Source: Epiperipatus broadwayi
Lineage: Eukaryota; Onychophora; Udeonychophora; Euonychophora; Peripatidae
Length of the DNA: 64,000 bases
Direction of reading: 5' to 3'
NCBI GenBank assembly: GCA_028023455.1
Contig: JAQFVV010006706.1
Span: forward strand, 374,001 to 438,000
Part shown: positions 36,406 to 47,779 of the stretch, in pieces
How the letters are laid out: the number at the start of each line of letters is the position of its first letter
How positions within the stretch are numbered: the first letter of the stretch is position 1
Notes under the pieces: model-generated
The model's input: the letters and a program-made list of their open reading frames with translations, nothing else
Database searches by the model: none
What the model was told of the DNA's origin: nothing
Made by a program: the position numbers and the translations under genes

Positions 36406-38400
36406 TTGGGATCTCAAGATTATTATATTTAAAAGTGCAAGTCAATAGATTTAAGTTAATGTGGTAGGAAAACATTTTCTTGTTTCAATTTGAAGTAAAT
36501 ATAATAAAAACATTTCGTGAGTAAATCATTTATATGCCACTGCTAATAATAATAAATGTCATTTTAAGCCCATCTCTTTTTAAATAATTCATTTTGTTAA
36601 TAAATAAATATTATCCTTTAAATAAATGTTTCATAATAACAATAATGTATGTTATATATAATTTAATGTCATTGATTCATAATGCCTTTTAAAAATAAAT
36701 GTGTGTAAATGTCCAAAACATATATGTTTTCTAAAAAAACTACTTTATTTTAAAAATTTGAAATACATTAATTACTCCTTGTTGATTTGATAGATGCATG
36801 ACTTCAAACAAGACATTTATAAGGTGTTTTATAATTACTAAACAGTTTCTACTATTGGATTTAAAAGACTTTCATTTAAAGTTAATTAATTATAAAAAAA
36901 ACTTTTCATTTTAAAACACCAATAGTTTAAAACATTTTTTAAAAATAAAAATTTCTTACTGAATAGCTAGAATAGTTTAAAAGTCTTTAGCAGTAATATT
37001 ATTTATCCATAGTATGGAAAATATAATTAATAAAAGTTCTTATGAAATAGGAATGATAACACTTTTTCATAAAAGCCATTGAAGTATTTAGTTCTAGTGG
37101 AAATAATTTAATTTCTGTTCAATATTCTGTTGCCTTTACCATAATGCACTTTCTGGAATATAATTTCAAGTGCTGGGAAATTTAAAAGTTTAAAGATTGA
37201 GCCTGGATGAGGTTAATTTAAAAAATCATTATTTCTAAAACTTTAACAGAAAATAAAACAATTTAAAATAGTTACAACCTAGACAAAAATAATAATTAGT
37301 TGATCTTTTCTGCCAGAAAATATGTAGACCATTGTGAGAAAGTGTGTATTTACCAACTTTATTTATAACCTAAGACTTATGACCAATTTTGATGGCTAGA
37401 AATTGACATTTTTATTACCCTCATTTGACTTATTCTAATCAGAAAATAAAGTCTTCTTTGTATTCTAGAAAATATTACTAAAATAAACTAATTTGCATAG
37501 TTTCACAGCTTTCTAGAAAAAAATGTCTAGACAATAATTAATTATTCCATTTTTTAAATAAAAATTATTTTAAAACAAATTGTTCAGCAAATTTGAAATG
37601 TATTACAATAAAGAAAAAATAAATATTACATAACAAATATTACATTATTTAAAATAGAATGTTATCTTATAATATTTCTTTAAACACATTTATTATTTAA
37701 ATTCATTAAAGATTCCACAATATTTTAATATCTTTAAAATAAAGATGTTTAAAAATAATGTTAACATTAAATTAACAAGAAAGTGTTAAGAAATGAAAGA
37801 AAACTTTAATATGCAAGTATGCATACTCATATTCAACTCTGTTTAAAATTAGTGTTAACATCATTTTTTCTGTACTCAAATAAATTTGAAAGTATTTACT
37901 TAAAATGTTCTTACTATTTGTTTTGGTTTAAATCTGAAGTCCCATCTTGTAATATATTAATATGGTTCCCATTTTCTTTCCAGTATGGCTTTGTGGTTTT
38001 TCAATCAATGAATTAATAGGTTGAAATATATACTAAGGTAGACATTTTTACTCCATGCTTGCAAAACTACAATCTCAGTAAATTTTGTTCAATTCCAAAT
38101 GATGTTGATTTCTTTTCAACTATTTTTTTACTTTTGCAGGTGTGAAGAGTTGAAGTCCTGACTGATTTTTTTTTTAGACTCCCCTCACCCTATCTGTTAA
38201 GTTATTTATTCTTTTTATTGCAATGGATTGTGGTACATAAAATGAACCAATAATAAAACAGTGTGCATACTAATTAATAGCTTTCCCCTAGTGATAACTA
38301 ATTAGACTGTTTCATGTCAATTTTAGCTACAATACAATATGCTTGAAGATTCATTACAAAATTTAGAAGAATTATAAATTGATTTTTTTTGGTTATTGTT

Positions 38401-38672
<272 letters not shown>

Positions 38673-39024
38673 GTGTACTAAATATCTGATTTATATTTCC
38701 AAATTGATTCAATATCATTAAATTATCATTTCAAATATTATTGCAACTAGACTGCATGGCAAAGTGGATAGTGTATATGAACTTCATATCCACTCTATCA
38801 GATTTTCTAGTGTATATCAAACAGTATAAGTTTTCATCACTCTCAGGATATTTATTGGTGAAATTTTACTCAATTTAAAAATTATAATTCAGCAAGCACT
38901 CTAACCTACCAATAATTTTATACACTCATTTTCAATATATTGTGATTATTACAATTGAAATTAAAAATTTTTCATAGTGGAGCACTTGATTAAGGCTTGA
39001 TGTAATTGAGCCAAACCATATGAT

Positions 39025-39060
<36 letters not shown>

Positions 39061-42000
39061 AATTAAAGTGATACCAAGTGTTGGAAGTACTATTTATGTT
39101 TTATTTTTAATATTTTATTTGTTCATTGGCAATGGAAATACAAAACTAATTTTTGCAGGACATCAATTTTGAACTAGATAACTCTTATTTTGTCTAATAA
39201 AACATATGAGCTTCAAGAAAATAGATGTAATAAAATAAAAAAATATAAATAAAAAGATTCAAACTATAACATGTAGTGAATGATATTAATGGTTTTAAAT
39301 ATGAAATGAAGTCCCAATATTAATGTGAGGTTCATCTTCTCTCATAGTGATTGAATAAGAATGATTTAATTCAAAACTATGTCATGCAAAGATTGGTTCA
39401 ATCTTTTCATACTGGAGCTGATAAAAAAAAGTATAGAAAAAAATATAGATAATTATTTTTGAAATTGATCTCTCTTCAGTTATTTCATAGATTATTTATT
39501 TATAAATTAGCCAAATCAAGATATATTTTATAAAAATGATGATCTTATCCAGATAATTAAAATAATTATCCCATACAGATCAACTTACAGAGATTGTTAA
39601 CTGTGATTCACTAAATAAAATAACAATAAATCATATTTATTTATTACTAAACATTTTTTGGATATCCATATATACATGAATGAGTGACTTTTCATTTCAT
39701 ATGTGGGAGATCATAGAAAAAGATAAAAATATCAGCATAAACACAAAATAAACCCTAAAGATTGCTAGTCTTCATGTTAATATCATAATCATGCAAGAAG
39801 TTATTATGTACGTAGAAATCATTTTAATTGTGGACAATTGCGCAGACTTTGAAAACATATACTGTAATGAAATTTTTAGTTTATAGAAAATGTAAAAATC
39901 TATTCTATTATTTTTACTATAAATAATGATGAAAAAATGTACTCTACTATTTTAAAAACTGTAATATTATAATTATTTTAAAATATATGTTTTAATACTT
40001 TTTTATTTTATTTTATACCTTATCTCTACATCTTTTCTTTCACTATTACTTGATTGGTAAGCGTGAATCCAATTAACACATTTTTTTACAGTGAAAATTA
40101 TTATTTTGTTACATCGTAAAGTTTATGCTTAAAAACAATGTTATAATATAACTACCCGAAACTTCTACATTTAAAATACTATTAATAATGATAAAATGTT
40201 GGCATTTATATCATTTCTAATCTTAATAAAAAAAGTTTAATCAGAAAAAATAAAATATATTTTTAAAATGTTTATTTTCCAAACAATGTTTATTTTTAAA
40301 CAAATACTAAATCAGATTATATATTTTAATTTTGCAACCTTACTAATTTTATTTATTTTTATGGATTTGTTTATTTTTTAAATAATCACATACATATTAG
40401 TTTATTTTTAAAATGATTTCGCTGTTGCATAAAATTGTTTTTATATAGAAAATTTATTTCTAAAACAATGATTTCCATAATTCAATAAAGATAATATTCC
40501 TAAAATTCACACAAGCACACACATACGCAGAATAACACCACTATTACTTACTTATTACTTAATTTGAAGTAGAATAATATTAAATTGTTTAAAAAAATAT
40601 AGTCAAAAAGGAGTCATATGAACATAATAATTTAATAAACAAAAATAATAACCAGCCTAATGATTAGTTGCTCAGGAGATCATGTGACATTGAACATCTT
40701 AATGGCAACTTGAATATAACAATTCCAATAAAATGATTACACAATTTTTTATTCCTTCATCAACTGGAAAGTGATTCAATGGCATTTTACTTTTGAATCT
40801 ATTCTCAATTAGTGTAGAAATTGAATAGTTTGTTGCTGAGGAGGTCATATGACATTCTAACACTGAAATTGATGAGTTAAGAAGTGATCTATGGTTCATT
40901 AGTTTTCAAGTTCACCACTCTCCCACTGCATTAATCTATGTAGGGCTATCTAATAGCAATAACTGATATAAGATAATTTGTCACAAATGATAATAGACAA
41001 CATTAATCTATAATAAATACATGATTATAGTTAATTGAAAATAATGAAAGCTTAATTTATATTGGATTCTAATTTCTTCTTAACAACTTTTTCAGCAACA
41101 TGAGATCAAAAAATTTCATATTTTTAAGAATAAAAATATTGAAAATATAAAACAATACATTAGTATTGGAAATAAGATATGTCAGTAATAAGAAGAAATT
41201 AACATATTAATTTAAAAAAAGATGTCCCATAAGTCTCTGTTTTAAGAACAAACAAACTATACAATATTAAAAGAAAGTAGAAAATACATCTTTGGAACTA
41301 TTAGGAATCTTAAATAAAGAAATAAATTACATAACTGAATATTTAACGCATGAAAATACATCGTTGGAACTACCAAGAATCTTAAATAAAAAAATAAATT
41401 ACATAACTGAATATTTAACGCATGAAAATCTTCCAAAAACATAGAACAATTATTATAGATGTATTTAAAAAACATAAGCAAAAAGAAATAAAAAAATTAT
41501 TAGCAAAGCTTTTTGTTAGATGATGAAAAAGAAAATAGTATTTTTTGATATTTAAGAAAGATCAAAAGTAAAATATTGGAAATGGCAGATTTGGCAATTT
41601 TGTATAGATTCTGCAGTAGCTATACTTACAAAAATAGTTGCAGCTCATCTACAGAAATTATTACCCTCACTCACTCAAAAAAACAATTTGAATTAAATGT
41701 GATTATAGTGCAGTTACATTAGTTCACATATGGATATTATGAATAATTGTACAAAGTGGCAATAAACATGTTTTGGATTTGTATATTATAAAAAAAACTA
41801 CTACCAGAGCACTCTATGTATTGCACATTCACTGCATTGGCTACTCAACAAAACAAATGATACTTTACCAACTGATCTCCATTCTTAAATCATTGATATA
41901 ATTAAATGCCAGCAATATATCTGCCAATCAGTTTATGATAGGGAATCTCAGCCCAACCTATCTATGAGTATAACCCAATACACATACTAATATAATAAAG

Positions 42001-42639
42001 CTAGAATGTATTCTGCAACTAGCCACTAATTCATGTCATCATCTGTTGACATAGTGGGCACTGAATGCAATGACTTTAAGTGAAAAATTATAAAAGCATA
42101 GCACATATTAAATGACCAAAATTCCATCAATAGGAAAAAATTTGTGTTGCCCCTATTAAAAAGATGGTTTGTTTTCCTGAATTAAAGCCCATATTTAAAT
42201 TTTATGTAAATGAGCAACATCAACTTATATATAACCTCTCCTAATTTACAATTGTTGCTACTTCTATGACACATAGGAGTCGAAAGTTGGCTAAGCACAA
42301 AAAATAAATCAAACTTTAAGAAAGCTTTTCTCAATACTGTTATCCTATTTGATATTTTAAGTATTTTGGCAGTGATTACAATTTCAGGGCATCAAGACAT
42401 ATCCATGATAATATTAGATTTCTAACCTAGCGATTGATAAACAGAATCAATGATTGTGCTACATAGTAACATTTAACAGTAGTTATTAATAAAAGTGTTT
42501 TCTAGGATGACTTCTCTCCAAAAATTGTTAACCAGCTTTAAGGGAACTATTTTGAACTTTAAATTGAAAATCTAATGGAATAAAATAAATGGAGATTTCT
42601 GAATTTTTCAGATAATGTAATTAATTTTAATCTTCAGAA
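38673..42639. other. AT-rich DNA with minor repeats, no gene
   Basis: It contains an (AT)n at about 39028-39058 and a 72-bp tandem duplication at about 41281-41427. The motif (A/G)GAG(A/G)TCAT(A/G)TGACATT occurs at about 40675 and 40850, with a relative near 43710. I found no domain or family in any reading frame. Confidence 0.5.
41281..41427. repeat. 72-bp tandem duplication
   Basis: Two units start with AAAATACATC at 41281 and 41353 and share AAATTACATAACTGAATA and TTTAACGCATGAA. The 72-bp period is a multiple of three, which keeps a minus-strand frame open, but nothing suggests a real gene. Confidence 0.9.
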
Positions 42640-43200
42640 AATGATACAAAAAAAATCATATGAAATTGACATATAAAACATAAAAAGATTTTAAAATGCT
42701 TAATTATTTTACAGGAAATAGAAAAATGTATCTTGATAGAAATGGAGTGGAATCTGTTAAAAAAATAAATATATTGGCCTGGTTATTAATATATATGTAA
42801 ACAATAATGTATGAAATAATTCATATAATTAAACTTGAAAAAAAATGTATTTCATATAAATAATTTAATATTAAAAACAAAAATTGCATTTCAAAAGAAA
42901 GTTTTAAATGTGTTCTATTAGTGCTTATTTATGGATCTAAGACATGGACATTTAGTAAGAAAGTATGTGAGTGACTTCAAACCACACAAAAAAAATTAAA
43001 ATATGCATGTTGATAACAACAGAAAATAATTAAAATCAAAATGTATAGGTAAGTCAATATATATATTGATAACACTGAAATAATTAATAGGGTTGAATGG
43101 ATTTACGATAGATGAGTTACTAGAAAAGATTATAACTGATGAGCAAATAACATATTATACTCAATCTCAAGTGCTTGTAAAATAAAGAATAGAGGATTAT
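42640..43200 (+). pseudogene. Old RTE-type LINE relic
   Basis: Reading across frames, the segment retains CVLLVLIYGSKTWTFSKK (42915-42965), which matches CVLPVLTYGSETWTLNRR of the 58-kb RTE. It is preceded by NNLILK at about 42860 and followed by LQTTQKKLKYACC, the counterpart of LRTTQRSMERCML. Many stops and frameshifts separate the matches. This is the C-terminal third of an RTE reverse transcriptase, far older than the 58-kb copy. Confidence 0.75.
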
Positions 43201-44930
43201 TTGTGAATATTTCTACATATTGGAAGGAAAATGTTTAGAGTTCTGTAGAAATTAAATAGAAAAAGACATTCTATCATGGATCAGTTAGTTATTCACAAAT
43301 ATTACAAAAACACAAAGAATTAATATGCAAAATAAATAGAAAATATGAGACAAATTCAAAATGTAAATTTAGTTAAAAGAAAATAGAATTTCACCTATTT
43401 ATAAAAGATTGTTGGATTAAGGAAATGATAATATGAAATTTTGAATAATATAAAAATATAATTAACAATTGAACAGAATTGTACTTTTTTATATCTCACT
43501 TTTCCAAATGCATAATCGTGATTTATGAGCATGATTATAATTTATATGACATAAATATGCATTTTTTGGCAAATACTTTTTTGCACATGAGCAATCAATA
43601 TGAATTAGAGATATATGTCAATTAAATTCTCACTTGCATTGCAGGTAAAATCCATTTAACATCTATTACAATATTCAAACTAATAATAGTATTACGTTCA
43701 GTTGTTTGGGAGGTCATATGATGTTCGACGATTTTAATGTTAATTTGAGCGTTTACACAAAACAGTTCTTTTTCATTTACATTACATCACTTAAAACAAT
43801 ATTGAAATATATATTTTGCTACTCGGATTATGATTTGAAGTATTTACATTTTTCATGATTTTATTAAAAGCTAATCTGCATTATCATTTAAAAATCTTTA
43901 ACAATAATTGTCTAATATTTAATTATAAGTTAAGTGAAGTTTCTTTGGGCTGAAAAGAATAGTATATAACAAAATTAATTCACACTGACTCCTATCATGT
44001 ATTTAATAACTATATTGACAATAGTTATTTATTCACATCCTCTTTTATATAAATTCATATATACTATAATTAATAATTGTTTCATAAAATACAGACTTTA
44101 AATGTAAGATTAAAACCTTGTAGAATTCTTTGTTTTATAATTGTTACATTTTCATTTACCATTGTCAAACTCCTTTCACTCACAACTTTGACACCATCCA
44201 TTTCAGATAAATACAATAATGATTATTACTAATCATTTTCTAAACTAGAGATTATATCTCTGCTAGAGATCTTTAATTCATATAAATACAATAATGATTA
44301 TTACTAATTATTTTCGACACTAGAGATTATCTGTATCACAGATATAAACTTTAAACCTCATTTAAAAATTAATATATCTGATTTTTTAAAATTTACACAC
44401 ACATGGGATTATTCACCTTTCCCGTGTGTAATATCTTTATAGATATAATAAACACCTCTGTAATTCCCCATTTCATTTCTTCCATATGAATTTTACACAC
44501 TAGATTTTTGAAAATGAAGCTTGCAAATATTAATAATTAAAATGGGATTTCTTCATAAATTTTTGAAATAAATGTCAATGATAATGTAATCAGACAATGT
44601 GCTAATTAAAATCTGGTTTTATTACATAAAATAAAAGCATGTAGAAATAGCATCTGTCTATCAGTTTTTTAAACTAAAAGTAGAACTGATCTTAGTTTGT
44701 GAGCATTTAAACAACTGACATAATATTTGCATCTGATCAACATTTTTTATATAAAATATGGCAAAAACTTAAAATAATTTTACTTTTGATTTAATACATG
44801 ATTCATAACAAATAATATTACTAAATGACATCATTGCAGATTGAAATGCCAGTTTTTAATTGATAATATGTGAGATGTATTTAAAAATATATAGAAAAAT
44901 TCTTTTAAATTATATATATATATAAGACAT
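43201..44930. other. AT-rich DNA without gene
   Basis: No family recognised. A 75-bp near-tandem duplication lies at about 44207-44340 (ATAAATACAATAATGATTAT repeated). Confidence 0.5.
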
Positions 44931-44934
44931 ATTT

Positions 44935-45690
44935 TGCAGGTTCATCCATGTTAAAAAAGTTTTAACCACTGATAGGCCGACATTTCAACTTGATCACACA
45001 AGTCATCCACTGGGTGATAAAAGGTAGAAAGACAGTTATAGAGGTGCTACAATCACTGATTTGAAAAAAATTTTAAAGTTCCACCAATAGCAAAAATGTT
45101 AAATTAAGAATGTTTTTTATAAAAATTGTTTCAAATAGGAGAAAGTTTGCATGTATCATCTCGCTTATTGATACAATCTGGCCTTTTAAGTATCTCAATG
45201 GCTTGTCTAATTTTGCACCGGTAGAGATTATCACATCTGGATTGATCCTGACACTAGACAAATCAATCTTATGACCTAAATCTATAGTATGGAGTGAGAG
45301 TGCTGATGATGATGAGTGTTGTTTAACTGCATTAGCATTCTTATCTCTCCTAACACTGATGCAACAATTATTCAGACCTATGTAAGAAGCTTTACAATTT
45401 TCACATGAGATTTGATAAACACCATGAGATTCAAGAGGGATTGAATTCTTAGACTTTGTTATTGTATTGCTGATTTTTTGATGAGTAGAAAATGGTGTAT
45501 CTATATTATAGCATTTTAATATACGTCCAGTACTTTCTGTAGTTCCTTTTACGTATGGAACACAAATCTTAATAGCTGATTTATCATCTTGTTGTTTTTT
45601 ATTTTGCTTATTTTGGGCTTGAAAGAAGGAGTTTTTTATAAATTTATAATTATAACTATTTGCTAATAAAACACTATTAATATGATTTAT
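44935..45690 (-). mobile_element. Penelope-like element fragment, minus strand
   Basis: The 3' part of a Penelope-like element lies in opposite orientation to, and head to head with, the copy starting at 45691. Its 3' terminal region (44935-45110) is an inverted, diverged version of 47300-47480. 5' fragments in inverted orientation are a common structure for this class. Confidence 0.8.
45073..45690 (-). pseudogene. Penelope-like C-terminal protein fragment with GIY-YIG endonuclease
   Basis: An open minus-strand frame encodes the end of the reverse transcriptase thumb (HINSVLLANSYNYKF) and then a GIY-YIG endonuclease: GVYQISCENCKASYIG holds the GVY and YIG elements, and ISVRRDKNANAVKQHSSSSA the conserved Arg region. 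GIY-YIG nicks target DNA in canonical Penelope elements. The fragment is truncated at the junction near 45690, so it lacks the reverse transcriptase core. Its endonuclease frame is better preserved than that of the plus-strand copy. Confidence 0.85.
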
Positions 45691-47150
45691 TAAGACAAGC
45701 ATTAAATAATATAAAATCGGACAAATCAATTGTTGTACTTCCAGCTGATAAAGTTAATGCTACAGTTGTTATGGATTGTGACATTTACCATAATAAAAAT
45801 TTTACATTTGCTTAATGATAAAACTTATAAACTATCAAAAAGAGATCATACTATGTATTTGGAAAAAACAACAAAAGCCATTCTTAATAAATCATGTATT
45901 GAAACAGAGATAAAAATAAAATAATCCCTCATGAAAAGTCATGTGTCTGATCAAAATTTTATGGACTTCCAAAAATTCGCAAACCAGATAACCCCCTTTG
46001 TCTAATAGTAAGGGTAATAGGATCTCCAACTCATATTTTAGTTAGATATTTTTCAAATTTCATTAAACCTACAATACCATCTATTAAATCATACATTAAA
46101 AACTCTTTTCGTTTTATTTCTGTTATAGAAAATTGTTAAATTAATGCTAATGACATTCTGATTAGTTTTGATGTCGTGTCTTTGTTTACAAACATTCCAA
46201 TTGATGAAGCTGTAAATATAATTTCACAATGTTGCAATGCTTTGATTAAACATTGTCTCTTGAACACATATTCTGTATACAATGGACAGCATTACAGACA
46301 CGTTTTTGGTACTCCTATAGGCTCACCTATCTCAGGAGTAATAGCTGATTTATTCATGGAAAATATAGAAACTCATGCTTTAGAATCATCATCTCTAAAA
46401 CCTCTCATTTGGCTCAGATACATAGATGACACTTTTGTTATATGGCAACATGGAAAAAATAAATTTAATGATTTTTTATTACATTTACGTTATATGCATC
46501 CTCATATTAAATTTACAATGGAGACAAAGTCTGATGAAAAATTCCCTTTTCTTGATGTTCTAGTCAACAGAACACCAAATAGTTTATCTTTTTCGATTTA
46601 CAGAAAGAATACACCCATGGATGGATATTTACATTTCCATTCTCATTATCACCCAACTCAAATAGTTTCTGTAGCCAAAACTCTTTTAAATAGAGCAATT
46701 AACCTTTCAGATAAGTCACATCTGAGAGAAGACATAAATCATATTAATAATGTTTTATTAGCAAATAGTTGTAATTATAAATTTACATAAAAAAGCCTTA
46801 TTTCAATCCCAAAATAGGAAACAAAAAGATGATAAATCAGTTAATAAGATTTGTGTTCCATATGTAAAAGAAATTACAGACAGTATTGGATGCATATTAA
46901 AATTTTATAATATAAATACAGCATTTTCTACTCATCAAAAGATCAGCAATATAATAACCAAGCCTAAGGATTCAATCCCTCTTAAATCTCATAATGTTTA
47001 TCAAATCTTATGTGAAAATTGTAAAGCTTCTTACATAGGTATGAGTAATCATCACATCAGTGTTAGAAAAGATGAAAGTACTAATGTAGTTAAACAACAC
47101 TCATCATCAGCAGCATTTCACTCCATACTATAGATTCAGATCATAAAATT
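45691..47150 (+). pseudogene. Penelope-like reverse transcriptase/GIY-YIG protein, broken
   Basis: The N-terminal part reads LRQALNNIKSDK, then IVVLPADKVNATVVMD (45730-45780), a typical Penelope start of the fingers. After a frameshift come FYGLPKIRKPDNPL (about 45955) and ISFDVVSLFTNIPIDEA (about 46160). The longest open piece (46176-46790) has FGTPIGSPISGVIADLFMEN and the catalytic RYIDDTF. The GIY-YIG part (about 46850-47110) retains NVYQILCENCKASYIG but is out of frame with the rest. It is inactive as it stands. Confidence 0.9.
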
Positions 47151-47480
47151 GATTTTTCTAGTATCATGATTATATCCAGATGTGATAATCTCTACCAGTG
47201 CAAAATTAGAGAAGCCATTGAGATATTTAAAAGACCAGATTGTATCAATAAGTGAGATGTTACAAGCAAACTTCTTCATATTTGGAAAGATTTTTTTAAA
47301 AAAAAACATTCTTAATTTAACATTTTTGCTATTGGTGGAATTTTAACATTTTATTCAAATCAGTGATTGTGGCACCTTTACAACTGTCTTTCTACCTTTT
47401 ATCACCCAGTGGATGACTTGTGTGATCAAGTCAAAACTTTGGTATATCAATATTTAAAACTATTTTTAACATGGATGAAC
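45691..47480 (+). mobile_element. Penelope-like element, plus strand, degraded
   Basis: It begins at the head-to-head junction and carries reverse transcriptase and GIY-YIG regions, then a 3' region homologous to the inverted one at 44935-45110. Several frameshifts and stops are present. Confidence 0.85.
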
Positions 47481-47574
47481 CCGCAAAATGTCTTTTATGT
47501 ATGCAACCTGTGAAAATCTTCTTATCAACATATATATATTTGAAATACAGGCTTTCTTCATATATAGAGAGCTT

Positions 47575-47725
47575 AATTGTAAATATAGGGGATTTGAACT
47601 CAGACTTTCAAGCACCTTTCAACTGTCCATACTATCTCATATCACTGATACCCATGTAAAAAAGATCAAAAATCACCAATATACATATTTTATGTAAAAC
47701 CAGAACTCATCAGTTGGTCCCGATT
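47575..47725 (-). repeat. Short repeat shared with 53045-53205, with hammerhead-like core
   Basis: The minus strand matches 53045-53205 over about 150 bp. It holds ACCAACTGATGAG (47705-47718), paired across to TTGGT (47675-47679 on the minus strand), and later GAGTTCAAATCCCC. The GAAA box is not conserved in this copy. Confidence 0.65.
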
Positions 47726-47732
47726 ATCGTAT

Positions 47733-47774
<42 letters not shown>

Positions 47775-47776
47775 CA
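47733..47776. repeat. (CA)n(TA)n microsatellite
   Basis: About 13 CA units then TA units, adjoining the repeat at 47575-47725. Confidence 0.9.
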
Positions 47777-47779
47777 TAT

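Larger units (their letters stand above)
35431..37860. repeat. Background repeat, locus A right part
   Basis: Paralogous in order to about 56.0-57.85 kb. The matched stretch near 36465-36615 corresponds to 56370-56525 and includes AATAATT(C/T)ATTTTGTTAA. The stretch 37020-37100 corresponds to 56920-56970 (AATAAAAGTTCTTATG). The stretch 37470-37620 corresponds to 57470-57570 (AAATAAACTAATTT, then GTCTAGACA, then AATTAATTATT). It carries a SINE at 36313-36405 that the partner lacks. No gene is supported. Confidence 0.6.
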
